A DNA stretch of 64,000 nucleotides from Saccharopolyspora soli (GTDB taxonomy: Bacteria > Actinomycetota > Actinomycetes > Mycobacteriales > Pseudonocardiaceae): positions 52,412 to 116,411 of the forward strand of contig NZ_JALBWV010000025.1 in the NCBI RefSeq assembly GCF_022678645.1, written 5' to 3'. The notes beneath the pieces are model-generated. The model was not told the origin of the DNA. It was given only the letters and a program-made list of their open reading frames with translations, and did no database searches. Below, one piece after another: positions 41,632 through 51,304 of this stretch. The first letter of the stretch is position 1; each line of letters starts with the position of its first letter. The position numbers and the translations under genes are program-made.

Positions 41632-44600
41632 TCGCGGTGACCGGCTTGGCCTGTCGTTTTCCGGGCGCACCGGATGCCGCGTCGTTCTGGGACATGCTGG
41701 TCGCGGGCCGTGATGGACTCACCCGATTCACCCAGGAAGAACTGGCGGCCCGAGGGGTGCCCCGGCGGCTGCGCACCAACCGGGACTACGTGCCCGTCGG
41801 TGGTCTGATCTCCGGTCAGGACCTCTTCGACCCGGAGCCGTTCGGCTTGACCGATGCCGAGGCCGCGCTCCTCGATCCGCAACAACGGCTGTTCCTGGAG
41901 GTTGCCTGGCAGGCGTTGGAACAGGCCGGGCACGGTTGCGGTCTCGGTGCTGGTTCGGTCGGTGTCTTCGCGGGCGCCGCGCACAGTTCCTACCTGACCA
42001 GCAACCTCTCAGACCGGTGGAGTCCGACCGGTGGCGGCGCGGATCCGGTGGGCAGTCTCCAGACCGCGATGGCCACGCACGCCGACTACCTGCCGTTGCA
42101 GGTGGCCTACCGGTTGAACCTGACGGGTCCGGCCATCGCCGTGAACAGCACGTGCTCGACCTCGCTGGTGGCTGTGCACACCGCCGCGCAGTCGCTGCTC
42201 AACGAGGAATGCGACACCGCCCTGGCCGGTGGCGTCTCGCTGATCGTGCCGCAGGGACACGGCTACCTGCACGTGGCCGACGGCATCTACTCGGTCGACG
42301 GCAGGGTGCGGCCGTTCTCGTCCGACGGCAGTGGCATCGTCTACTCGCAGGGCGTGGGCGCCGTCGTGCTTCGGCGGCTCGAGGACGCGTTGGCCGACGG
42401 CGATCCGGTGCTGGCTGTGCTGCGAGGTTCGGCCGTCAACAACGACGGCGCGGACAAGGCCGGTTTCACAGCTCCTTCGCTGCGCGGGCAGGCGCGGGTG
42501 ATCGCCGAGGCGCAGGCGGTCGCCGGGATCGACCCGCGACAGGTCGGCTACGTCGAGGCGCACGGGACGGCGACCCGGCTCGGTGATCCGGTCGAAACGG
42601 CCGCGCTGCGCCGGATCTTCGGCGAAGCGGGCCCGGCTTGGTGCGGGCTGGGGTCGGTGAAGGGCAACATCGGCCACGCCAACACGGCGGCGGGCATCGC
42701 TGCGTTCATCAAGACAACACTCGGGGTCCAACACCGGCTGTTGCCCGCTTCACCGCACGCCGAGCCGATCAACGACCTGCTGGAGTTGGACGGTTCGCCG
42801 TTCGAGGTGGTCACCGGGACGAAACCCTGGGAGGGCCCGGGGTTCGCGGGTGTCAGTTCGTTCGGCATCGGTGGCACGAACTGCCACGCGGTGCTCGGAC
42901 CTGCGCCGGACCGTCCGGCACCGGGAATGGACCGCCGACCGCAGATCCTGACGGTGTCCGCGCACAGCCGCGCGGCGGTCGAGCACACGGCGGCCGGCAT
43001 CGCCGCCGCCGAATCCGTGGACGCCGCTGATCTCGCCCACACCTTGCAATCCGGTCGTCCGGCACTTCCCCATCGGATCGCCACCGCCGCGCGCGACGGC
43101 GACATCGCGACCGCGCTGCGCGGTGAGACCGCGGTGCGAGCCCTTCCGGCTCGACCACGTGTGGTCTTCGCCTTTCCCGGTGCCGGAAGCCAGTACCCGG
43201 GCATGGGTTCGCGGCTCTATGCCGAGGAACCGGTGTTCCGGAATGCCGTGGACGAATGCGCCGAGCTGCTGCATCCGTTGTTGGGCACGGACATCCGCGA
43301 GGCCGTCGTCGGCGAGGCAGCGCAGCAACGCGTCCGCGACGCGGCTTTCGGCCTCCCCGCGCTGTTCGCGGTGTCGTTGGCGACCGCCCGATTGCTCGAC
43401 TCGTGGGGCGTGCGGCCGGAAGTCGTGCTCGGCCACAGCCTCGGCGAGTACACCGCCGCGGTGGTGGCCGGTGGGCTCACCGTGCGGGAGGCAGCCCGGT
43501 TGGTCGCGGTCCGCTGCATCGGAGCCTCCCGCGCTGCTGGCGGCGGGAGCATGCTCGCGGTGCAGCTCGGGGAAGCCGCGGTGGTCGGACTGCTCGCGAA
43601 GCATCCCCAAGTGGACCTCGCAGCGGTCAACGCACCCGATTCGTGCGTGGTTTCGGGACCACGGGCCGCCATCGACGAACTCGCCGCCCACCTGACCGAT
43701 CAGGGCAGCGGAGCGACGCAGCTCCGGGTTGACGCCGCGCTGCACTCGCGCCTGGTCGAACCCGCGATGCCCGCGCTCCGGACGGCCGCCAGCGGTTTGC
43801 GGTCTCGGCCCCTGGCGGTCCCGATGGTGACAACCGTGACGGGCGCCTATGCGGACGCGGAGCTGGGCACGGCTGACCATTGGGTTCGTCAGTTGCGGAC
43901 TACCGTGCGGTTCTCCGAGGCGTTGCAGACGGCCGTCGAATCGGATGCCCCGGCGATCGTGTTGCAGGTTGGGCCGGGTAGCGCGCTCGCCGGACTCGCA
44001 CGGCGCAACGGGCTCTCCGCTCTGCACACCGCATTGACCACGTTCACCGCCGACGAACCGGACGAAGCAGTCGCCGTGCGGGATGCCGTTGGGAAGCTGT
44101 GGGCGCACGGACTCGACGTCGACTTCGCCGCGCAGCACACCGAGCAGCGCCGCCGGATCGCCGCTCCTGGGTACGCGTTCCAGCGGCGACGGCTCTGGAC
44201 CGACCCACCGGAGCAACGCCAGCGGCAGGCGGCTGAGATCGATGCCACCGAGCCGCTGCAAATCCCGCGCTGGCAACAACTTCTGCCCCTCGACCAGTCG
44301 ATTCCCCTGTCCGGGCGGTGGATGCTCGTCGGCGATGCGGACGACGGGCTGTTCGCGAGCGCCCGGCAGGAGATGGAGACGCTTGGTGCTAGCTGCGTCA
44401 GCTTCGACGAGCTCCGCAACGCGGTCGACGTCCCCTTCGCCGGTGTCGTTGTGCTCACCGCTGATGAGGACGCCGAGGCCGGAGTCCTCCGCCACGCCGA
44501 ACTGGCCAACGCACTCGCCGGACTGGAATCGCTTCCGCCGCTGTTGCTCCAGGTCACACGCGGCGCCGAACAGATCGACGGCCGTGATCTGGCGCACCCG

Positions 44601-47600
44601 GCCCAAGCGGCGCTCCGCGTGCTTCCACGAGTGCTGGGCCAGGAACTTCGCGGATTGCGGTGGCGCACCGTCGACCTCCCGCACGGCTGCGACGAGACCG
44701 CGGCCGTCGTGGCGGAACTCGCCGACCTCGTCGCCACGCCGGGGTCGTCGGGTGACGAAGTGGCCGTGCGCGGCGAGTCCCGGTGGTTGCGGACAGTTGT
44801 GCCGTGGCAGCCGAGCCCAGGTGGGACCCCAGCACCCGCCGACGGAATCGCGCTGATCACTGGCGGGCTTGGCGATGTCGGTCTGACGATGGCCGAGCAC
44901 CTCGCTGGCGCGGGGTATCGGGTGGTGATCACCTCCCGCACCGGTTTGGTCGCCCACCCCGAGCCCCGCAGCGTCGCCGGGCAACGGCTCAAGGCCGTTC
45001 GACGGCTCACCGACGCCGGGGCTGAGGTCGAGGTTCGCGCGCTCGATGCCGCGGATGAGCCCGGGACGGCAGCACTTCTCAAGGAATTGGCGCAGCGCGG
45101 CCGCCTTGAGATCGTGATCCACGCGGCAGGCGTCGTGGCGAGCACCGGAGCGACTCCGCTGCGCGAAACCACCGCCGAACACGTCTCCGCACATGTCACC
45201 GCGAAAGCCACCGGAGCGCTCGCGCTGCGTGCCGCGATCGACCTGCTCCCGGCCGACCGGCGACCTCGCGCGGTCGTGTTGATGTCGTCGGTGACCACGC
45301 TTGTCGGCGGCATCGGCATGGGGCCCTACGCGGCGGCCAACGGTTTCCTCGACGGCCTCGCGATGGCTGCTGGCGGCGGCCCCACCCGCTGGGTCAGCGC
45401 GGTGTGGGACGGCTGGCGAGTCGGACCGCTGGGCGCCGAACGCACGGTCGCGCTCGACCACGCGCTGGACGCCGACACCGGCATGGCCGCACTGGACCGG
45501 ATCCTCGCCGGTGCAACGCCGCCGGTGGTGGCGATCGCCGCCACCGGGCTCGCCGACCGGATGGCACGCTCCGCCACGATCACCGAACCCACCGCAGCGG
45601 CACCAGGTCAGTTGGCCGATCCCGTGGAACGGGAGATCGCCGCCCTGTGGAGCGAGCTGTTCGGCTCGCCAGTGACCTCAGCCGAAGCTGACTTCTTCCT
45701 GCTCGGCGGCCATTCTCTGCTCGCCACCCGGATGCTGGCCGCGATGCGCGAACGCTTCGGCGTCGAACTACGGCTGCGCGATCTGCTGGCCCAACCGACC
45801 GTCGCAGCTCTTGCCACCTACATCTCCACCGGCGAACCCGTGCAGCGCGGCCCCGAACCGGACTCGACGGTGGGGATCGTGACTGCGGCGGACGGCACGT
45901 TCCCGCTGACCCGTGTGCAGCACGCCTACTGGGTCGGCCGCGACGGCGGCTACCAGTGGGGCGACGTGCCCTGCCACTTCTACCTGGAGTACGACTGCGA
46001 AGACCTCGACATCGGCAGGTACGAACGTGCGTGGAACCGGGTGCTGGCCCGCCATCCGATGCTGCGGGCCGTCATCACGGCGCAGGGGCGCACGAAGGTG
46101 CTGGACCACGTGCCCACCTACCGCATCCGCGTGCACGACCTGACCGCGTTGCCGGACGACCGGTGTGCGGCTCGGCTGGAGTCGCTGCGCGAGCGCATCA
46201 GCAGGCAGCCCGGACCGGCGGATCGCTGGCCGTTGGCGCAGATCCAGGCCGCGCGCCTGCCCGGCGGTCGGGTGCGGTTGTTCATCGGCGTCGACGTCCT
46301 GGTCTGCGACGCCGCGAGCTGGTGGGTCATCGACCGCGAACTGCGCCACTTCTACTGCGCACCGGACCAGCCGTTGCCGGAGGTCGGCATCGACTTCGCC
46401 TCGTGCGTCGCGGCGCTGGAGCAGCGGCGCCGAGCCCATCGCGGCGAACAAGCCGCGGCCTACTGGCGCGGCAAGCTCGACTCGTTGCCCGGTGCCCCCG
46501 CGTTGCCCGTGCACGAATCCGAGGTCCCAGCCCGGTTCGTCCGACATGCCGCGAAGCTGGATCCGGCCACCTGGAGCGCATTGCAGGCCGAAGCAGCGCG
46601 CCGCCGGGTGACACCCACCGCTGTCCTGCTGACTGCCTACGCCGAGACGCTGGCGGCCTGGTCCGGTAGCGACCAGTTCGGGATCGTGCTGACCCTGTTC
46701 GACCGCCCGGACATCCATCCCCAGGTGTCCGAAGTGGTCGGCGACTTCACCTCGCTCGTGCTGCACGCGGTGGACCACTCCCGGCCAGGCTCGTTCCTCG
46801 AACGGGCGCGGGCCGCGCAGGACACCTTGTTCGCCGACCTGGATCACCGGGACTTCTCCGCCCTCGAAGTGCTGGCCGAGCAGTCGTCCCGGCTCGGTCA
46901 CCGGGTCTCGGTGCCCGTGGTCTTCACCAGTGCGCTGGGCTTGCAGGACGTCATCGGTGCGGAACACGACCCGGAATGGGTCGGCACGCAGGTGGCCGCG
47001 CTCAGCCAAACGCCGCAGACGCTGCTGGACCACCAAGCCCTGGAACAGGGCGGACGGCTGCTGCTGCAATGGGACGCCCTGGAACCGGCGCTGGCACCGG
47101 ACCAGGTCGACCGGGCTTTCGCCGACTACGTGCGACGAGTCGAAGAACTCGCGATCAATCCGTCCACTTGGGACAGCGGAGAGGTCGCCGACGAGGACAT
47201 CGCGATGCCGGTCCGCCCGAGCGGCGCCGGGCGGACGCTGTTCCTGATGCACCCCTCCGGCGGGGACGTGGTCTGCTACGCCGAGCTGGCCCGCCTGCTC
47301 GACGACCGCGTCAACGTCGTCGCACTCACCGATCCGGAGCTGGTCGATGGCAGCGGCGCCGCCGACATCGCCGGAATGGCCGGACGTTTCCTCGACATCG
47401 TCCGCCGATCGCAGCCGCACGGCCCGTACCTGCTCGGTGGCTGGTCGATGGGCGGCGACCTCGCGCAGGAAATGGCCCGCCGACTGCACGCACTGGGTGA
47501 GCGGACCGAACTGCTGGTGCTGCTCGACTCCAACGACCCGAGCTACATCACGCACATCGCCGGGACCCCGGACGAGGTGGAACTTGCGGTCATCTGGCGT

Positions 47601-48083
47601 TTCCTGGGCGCGCTGGAAGGATTCGTCGGCGCCGACCTCGGCGCGGGCCCGGACCTGGGCACTTCGGACATCGTCGAGACGATCCGGGAACTCCCGAACG
47701 ACCGGCGTTGGGACGAGATCGACCGACGGCTGTGTTCGGCCCGGCTGCTCGGACGGCGAGACAGCGCCCGACGGCGGGTCGCGGTCTTCGCCCGGCACCT
47801 GCGAGCCCTGGCCGACCACGAACCCGGACGACTGCCCGACGAGACCACCAGAACTCTGCTGATCCGCGCCGATCGCCCGGCACCGCGCAACTCCGGCGTG
47901 GGCATGGGCGTCGACGACACCCCACCGGGCCTGGCCGATCTGGGGTGGGGCCGCTACCTCGCCGGGCCGCTGGACGTGATCGGCGTCGACGCCAACCACT
48001 ACTCGCTGCTGCACCCACCGGCGATGGCGCAGGTGGCCGCGGCGATCAACGAAGCGCTGAAAACGGCGCTGAATCCCCGCTGA
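41628..48083 (+). CDS. PKS-NRPS: KS-AT-KR-ACP-Cy-TE
   Basis: 2151-residue hybrid resembling yersiniabactin HMWP1 without its methyltransferase domains or last PCP. KS (residues 1-430): Cys176 in NSTCSTSLV, His312 in EAHGTAT, His350 in NIGHAN. AT (about 505-800): Ser604 in GHSLGEY; substrate loop DAALHS is not a standard malonyl or methylmalonyl motif. KR (about 1070-1270): GGLGDVG, VVLMSSVTTLVGG and GPYAAAN. ACP: LGGHSL, Ser1363. Cy (about 1420-1840) with canonical DVLVCDAAS (1556-1564). TE (from about 1865): GGWSMGGD, Ser1940, and a late NHYSLLHP. It starts on the NRPS stop (ATGA). The product should be released after a third thiazoline-forming step using a PCP supplied in trans. Confidence 0.94.
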   Translation: MIAVTGLACRFPGAPDAASFWDMLVAGRDGLTRFTQEELAARGVPRRLRTNRDYVPVGGLISGQDLFDPEPFGLTDAEAALLDPQQRLFLEVAWQALEQAGHGCGLGAGSVGVFAGAAHSSYLTSNLSDRWSPTGGGADPVGSLQTAMATHADYLPLQVAYRLNLTGPAIAVNSTCSTSLVAVHTAAQSLLNEECDTALAGGVSLIVPQGHGYLHVADGIYSVDGRVRPFSSDGSGIVYSQGVGAVVLRRLEDALADGDPVLAVLRGSAVNNDGADKAGFTAPSLRGQARVIAEAQAVAGIDPRQVGYVEAHGTATRLGDPVETAALRRIFGEAGPAWCGLGSVKGNIGHANTAAGIAAFIKTTLGVQHRLLPASPHAEPINDLLELDGSPFEVVTGTKPWEGPGFAGVSSFGIGGTNCHAVLGPAPDRPAPGMDRRPQILTVSAHSRAAVEHTAAGIAAAESVDAADLAHTLQSGRPALPHRIATAARDGDIATALRGETAVRALPARPRVVFAFPGAGSQYPGMGSRLYAEEPVFRNAVDECAELLHPLLGTDIREAVVGEAAQQRVRDAAFGLPALFAVSLATARLLDSWGVRPEVVLGHSLGEYTAAVVAGGLTVREAARLVAVRCIGASRAAGGGSMLAVQLGEAAVVGLLAKHPQVDLAAVNAPDSCVVSGPRAAIDELAAHLTDQGSGATQLRVDAALHSRLVEPAMPALRTAASGLRSRPLAVPMVTTVTGAYADAELGTADHWVRQLRTTVRFSEALQTAVESDAPAIVLQVGPGSALAGLARRNGLSALHTALTTFTADEPDEAVAVRDAVGKLWAHGLDVDFAAQHTEQRRRIAAPGYAFQRRRLWTDPPEQRQRQAAEIDATEPLQIPRWQQLLPLDQSIPLSGRWMLVGDADDGLFASARQEMETLGASCVSFDELRNAVDVPFAGVVVLTADEDAEAGVLRHAELANALAGLESLPPLLLQVTRGAEQIDGRDLAHPAQAALRVLPRVLGQELRGLRWRTVDLPHGCDETAAVVAELADLVATPGSSGDEVAVRGESRWLRTVVPWQPSPGGTPAPADGIALITGGLGDVGLTMAEHLAGAGYRVVITSRTGLVAHPEPRSVAGQRLKAVRRLTDAGAEVEVRALDAADEPGTAALLKELAQRGRLEIVIHAAGVVASTGATPLRETTAEHVSAHVTAKATGALALRAAIDLLPADRRPRAVVLMSSVTTLVGGIGMGPYAAANGFLDGLAMAAGGGPTRWVSAVWDGWRVGPLGAERTVALDHALDADTGMAALDRILAGATPPVVAIAATGLADRMARSATITEPTAAAPGQLADPVEREIAALWSELFGSPVTSAEADFFLLGGHSLLATRMLAAMRERFGVELRLRDLLAQPTVAALATYISTGEPVQRGPEPDSTVGIVTAADGTFPLTRVQHAYWVGRDGGYQWGDVPCHFYLEYDCEDLDIGRYERAWNRVLARHPMLRAVITAQGRTKVLDHVPTYRIRVHDLTALPDDRCAARLESLRERISRQPGPADRWPLAQIQAARLPGGRVRLFIGVDVLVCDAASWWVIDRELRHFYCAPDQPLPEVGIDFASCVAALEQRRRAHRGEQAAAYWRGKLDSLPGAPALPVHESEVPARFVRHAAKLDPATWSALQAEAARRRVTPTAVLLTAYAETLAAWSGSDQFGIVLTLFDRPDIHPQVSEVVGDFTSLVLHAVDHSRPGSFLERARAAQDTLFADLDHRDFSALEVLAEQSSRLGHRVSVPVVFTSALGLQDVIGAEHDPEWVGTQVAALSQTPQTLLDHQALEQGGRLLLQWDALEPALAPDQVDRAFADYVRRVEELAINPSTWDSGEVADEDIAMPVRPSGAGRTLFLMHPSGGDVVCYAELARLLDDRVNVVALTDPELVDGSGAADIAGMAGRFLDIVRRSQPHGPYLLGGWSMGGDLAQEMARRLHALGERTELLVLLDSNDPSYITHIAGTPDEVELAVIWRFLGALEGFVGADLGAGPDLGTSDIVETIRELPNDRRWDEIDRRLCSARLLGRRDSARRRVAVFARHLRALADHEPGRLPDETTRTLLIRADRPAPRNSGVGMGVDDTPPGLADLGWGRYLAGPLDVIGVDANHYSLLHPPAMAQVAAAINEALKTALNPR

Positions 48084-48099
48084 TCCGAAAAGGACCTCG

Positions 48100-49605
48100 A
48101 TGCAACGACGACGCTTCGTCCTCGGCGCGGCCCTGGTGACCGCGCTGGTGGCCGCTGGTTGTGCCGCGAACAGCACGGCGGGCGCAAGCACCGACACGCT
48201 GCGCTACGCGGCTGTCGGCGCGCCCGCCGCAGCCAGCAACGATCCGCACGGTGGGCTCGGCAACGAGTCCGACGCCATGCGCTTCGCGCTGCTCTACGAC
48301 GTCCTCACCGTTCCCGGCACCGACGGCGGTACCCAACCCCGACTGGCCACCTCGTGGACGCCCGACACCAGCCTGACCCGCTGGCAGGTGGCATTGCGAC
48401 CAGACGCGACCTTCACCGACGGTCGGCCGGTCCGGGCCGCGGACGTGCTGTTCTCGCTGCGCCGGATGCAGGAGAAAGCAGCCGAGAACTACGGCCGGAT
48501 GGCGATGTTCGACCTCGGCTCATCCGCCGTGGTCGACGATCACACCCTGGCCCTGGTGACGCACAAGCCGTTCGCGGAGGTCGGCAGAGCGCTGGAATCC
48601 GCGACATTCGTGGTCCCGGAGGGAAGCATCGACTTCAGCAACCCGGTCGCCGGGTCCGGACCGTTCCGGATGACAGGCGGCGACGCCGCCAACGCCGTGC
48701 TGGAGCGCAACGACCACTGGTGGGGGCCGCGCCCACCGTTGCGCCGAATCGAAATCCGCGCGATCGCGGATCCGCAGGCCCGCGCCAACGCGGTCGCCGC
48801 CGGACAGGCCGACGTCGCCGGAAGCGTGCACCCAGCGACCACTCGACAGTCCGAACAGGACGGTCTGCAAGTCGTACACCGACCCGCGGTGACCGTTTAC
48901 CCGGTGGTCATGCGCCTGGACCGGGCGCCGTTCGACGACCCCCGAGTGCGCGAGGCAATCAAGCTCGCGGTGGATCGGAAGCAGTTGGTGGACACGGTCT
49001 TCCTCGGCCAGGGCACGGTCGGCAACGACCTGCTCACCCCCGCCGACCCCACCTCGCCAATGTTGCCGCAGCGGCAACGCGACCTCGGCAGGGCACGCCA
49101 ATTGCTGACCGCGGCAGGACATCCCGACGGCCTGGACCTCACCTTGCGGACCACGACCGCCTACCCGGGCATGGACACCACCGCGACGCTGCTCGCCGAC
49201 CAGCTCAAGACCGTCGGCATCCGGATCCAGGTGCGGGTGGAACCGCAGGACACCTTCTGGACCCAGGTCTACTCGCAGGCGGACTTCTACGTCAGCTACC
49301 TCGGCGGAATCCCATTCCTCGACGTCGCCCGCGTCGCTCTGCTGTCGAACTCGCCGACCAACGAAACCGCGTGGCACCGGCCGGACTGGGACCTCGGCTT
49401 CGACGCCGCACTGGCCACCCTGGACGAGGCCGGGCGCAACGCCCGACTGCGCGGTTTGCAACAGCAGGTGCGCGACGAGGGCGGCTACCTGGTGTGGGGT
49501 GTCGGTGACGGCCTCGACCTGGCACGTCCGCAGGTGGCGGGGCTGCCGACCGGGCCGGGATTCCAGCGGTTGTTCATCGACCAGGTCCGGGTCAACGCCA
49601 CGTGA
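48100..49605 (+). CDS. lipoprotein substrate-binding protein of NikA/Opp type
   Basis: 501-residue solute-binding protein (SBP_bac_5 family). The lipobox LVAAGC places the lipidated Cys at residue 21. The mature part has PRLATSWTPDTSLTRWQVAL, RPDATFTDGRPVRAADVLFS and VAGSGPFRMTGG, all family motifs. It is the first of four importer genes inserted between the PKS and the methyltransferases, 16 bp after the PKS stop. NikA/CntA-type proteins of this family bind metal-chelator complexes, so binding of the metallated product of this cluster is the natural hypothesis. Confidence 0.92.
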   Translation: MQRRRFVLGAALVTALVAAGCAANSTAGASTDTLRYAAVGAPAAASNDPHGGLGNESDAMRFALLYDVLTVPGTDGGTQPRLATSWTPDTSLTRWQVALRPDATFTDGRPVRAADVLFSLRRMQEKAAENYGRMAMFDLGSSAVVDDHTLALVTHKPFAEVGRALESATFVVPEGSIDFSNPVAGSGPFRMTGGDAANAVLERNDHWWGPRPPLRRIEIRAIADPQARANAVAAGQADVAGSVHPATTRQSEQDGLQVVHRPAVTVYPVVMRLDRAPFDDPRVREAIKLAVDRKQLVDTVFLGQGTVGNDLLTPADPTSPMLPQRQRDLGRARQLLTAAGHPDGLDLTLRTTTAYPGMDTTATLLADQLKTVGIRIQVRVEPQDTFWTQVYSQADFYVSYLGGIPFLDVARVALLSNSPTNETAWHRPDWDLGFDAALATLDEAGRNARLRGLQQQVRDEGGYLVWGVGDGLDLARPQVAGLPTGPGFQRLFIDQVRVNAT

Positions 49606-50522
49606 TCCCGCTGTTGATCCGCTCGGCCGCACGCGGCGCGCTGTTGCTGTTCGCGGCCGCTGTCCTGGTCTTCGCCGCGACCGAGCTGCTGCCCGGCGAT
49701 GCGGCGCAGGCCAGAACCCACGGCCGGGCCAGCGACGCGGAGCTGGCCAGGCTGCGCGCGCAGGCCGGTTTGGACGATCCGGCCTGGCAACGCTTCGGTC
49801 GCTGGCTGACCGGTCTCCTGCGCGGTGACGCGGGTCGGTCGCTGATCAGCGACCGACCGGTGTCGGTCCTGATCGGTGAACGGCTGCCCGCGACGCTCGC
49901 GCTGACCGGCTGCGCGCTGGCGATGGCGGTGCCGCTGATGCTGCTGCTGGCGTGGTGGGCGGGCAGCACACCGCGCCTGCGCGCTCCTGCTACCGGCGCG
50001 ATCGCGGCCGCCGCCGCGGTACCGCAGGTCGTGGTCGCCGGGGCGCTGGTCGCGGTCTTCTCCGGGCTGCTGCACTGGCTACCGCAGGCTTCGCTGCTCC
50101 CCATCGGACAGTCGCCGTGGCGACAACCAGAACTGCTTGTCCTGCCCGCATTGTCGCTGGCGCTTCCGGCAACCGCGTTCGGCGCGGGGCTGCTCGCGGG
50201 CGCGGTGGCGGACGCGCAGCGGCTGCCGCACGTCGAGGACGCGGTCCTGCGCGGGGTGCCCCGCTGGCGGATCGCCGCGGGGCATGTCCTCCCCGTCCTG
50301 CTCCCGCCCATCCTCCGCGTCCTCGCGGTCATCGGCGGCGGGCTGATCGCCGCCACCACGGTGGTGGAGACGGTGTTCGGCTACAACGGCCTGGGCGAGC
50401 TGCTGGTCAGTTCGGTCGCCGGACGCGACGTGCCGACGGTGCAAGCCGTCGCGTTGCTCGGCGCGGCGGTCGTGCTCGCCGGGTTGTGGCTCGCCGACCT
50501 CACGCGAGGCGGAACCACATGA
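49602..50522 (+). CDS. ABC importer permease, NikB/OppB type
   Basis: 306-residue permease with about six membrane helices. It starts MIPLLIRSAARGALLLFAAA, has the periplasmic LPGDAAQARTHGRASDAELA segment with RAQAGLDDPAWQRFGRWLTG, and the EAA loop VLRGVPRWRIAAGHVLPVLL. Starts at GTG 49602 on the binding-protein stop and ends overlapping the next permease (ATGA), so it is translationally coupled both ways. Confidence 0.93.
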   Translation: MIPLLIRSAARGALLLFAAAVLVFAATELLPGDAAQARTHGRASDAELARLRAQAGLDDPAWQRFGRWLTGLLRGDAGRSLISDRPVSVLIGERLPATLALTGCALAMAVPLMLLLAWWAGSTPRLRAPATGAIAAAAAVPQVVVAGALVAVFSGLLHWLPQASLLPIGQSPWRQPELLVLPALSLALPATAFGAGLLAGAVADAQRLPHVEDAVLRGVPRWRIAAGHVLPVLLPPILRVLAVIGGGLIAATTVVETVFGYNGLGELLVSSVAGRDVPTVQAVALLGAAVVLAGLWLADLTRGGTT

Positions 50523-51304
50523 GATGGGCGAGCACAGCTGGTTGCCTGGCGATCGCCGTGCCGGGCCTGGCCATCGTCGGCGAACTGATCGCTCCGCACG
50601 TCCCGACCGAGATCATCGGCATGCCCTACGCGTCCCCGGGTGGAACCGCACCGCTGGGCACCGACGGGCTCGGCCGTGACGTGTTGTCGCGGGTGCTGGC
50701 CGGAGGCCGCAGCCTCGTCCTGATCGCGCTGGTGGCGGCGCTGCTGGCGACGTTCCTCGGCGTGGCGGGCGGATTGCTGGCCGGTTGGACCGACCGCTGG
50801 CCATCGCGACTGCTGACCGCGTTGGCCGACGTTCTGCTCGCCACACCCCTGCTGCTGCTCGCGCTGGTGCTGGCCGTGTCCCTGCCCGGCAACGCGGCGG
50901 TCGTGACCTCGACCGTCTGCGGTGGCGCACCGCTGACCCTGCGAGTGGTCCGGGACGCAACCCGACTGTCCCGCCGGTCCGGATATGTCGAAGCCGCCCG
51001 CGGCCGGGGCGAACGCGGTTCCGCGATCCTCGTCCGGGAGATCCTGCCGTCGCTGACCGGCTTGATCTCGGCCGATCTGGGCATGCGCTTCGTGGTCGCC
51101 GTGCAGATCGCCGCCGCGCTGAGCCTGTTCGGCTTCGGCACCCAACCCCCGGCAGCCGACTGGGCGCTGATGATCCGCGAGAACCTGCCGGGCTCGGGCC
51201 TCAACGCCGCGTGCATGATCGCTCCGGCCACGGCATTGGCCGTGCTGACGGCCGCAGTCGCTGGTGCGGCCTCGCTGGCTGACGCGAACCCGGGGTCGGC
51301 ATGA
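50519..51304 (+). CDS. ABC importer permease, NikC/OppC type
   Basis: 261 residues with the OppC-type hallmark APLGTDGLGRDVLSRVLAGG and an EAA loop (YVEAARGRGERGSAILVREI). Six helices are expected. It lacks the longer N-terminal tail of some DppC proteins. Overlaps its neighbours by four bases on both sides, completing the transmembrane part of the embedded importer. Confidence 0.93.
   Translation: MRWASTAGCLAIAVPGLAIVGELIAPHVPTEIIGMPYASPGGTAPLGTDGLGRDVLSRVLAGGRSLVLIALVAALLATFLGVAGGLLAGWTDRWPSRLLTALADVLLATPLLLLALVLAVSLPGNAAVVTSTVCGGAPLTLRVVRDATRLSRRSGYVEAARGRGERGSAILVREILPSLTGLISADLGMRFVVAVQIAAALSLFGFGTQPPAADWALMIRENLPGSGLNAACMIAPATALAVLTAAVAGAASLADANPGSA

Noticed and set aside
42750..48197. 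Long minus-strand frames opposite the PKS gene
   Set aside because: Antisense shadows of the KS-AT-KR-ACP-Cy-TE coding strand, without recognisable motifs.
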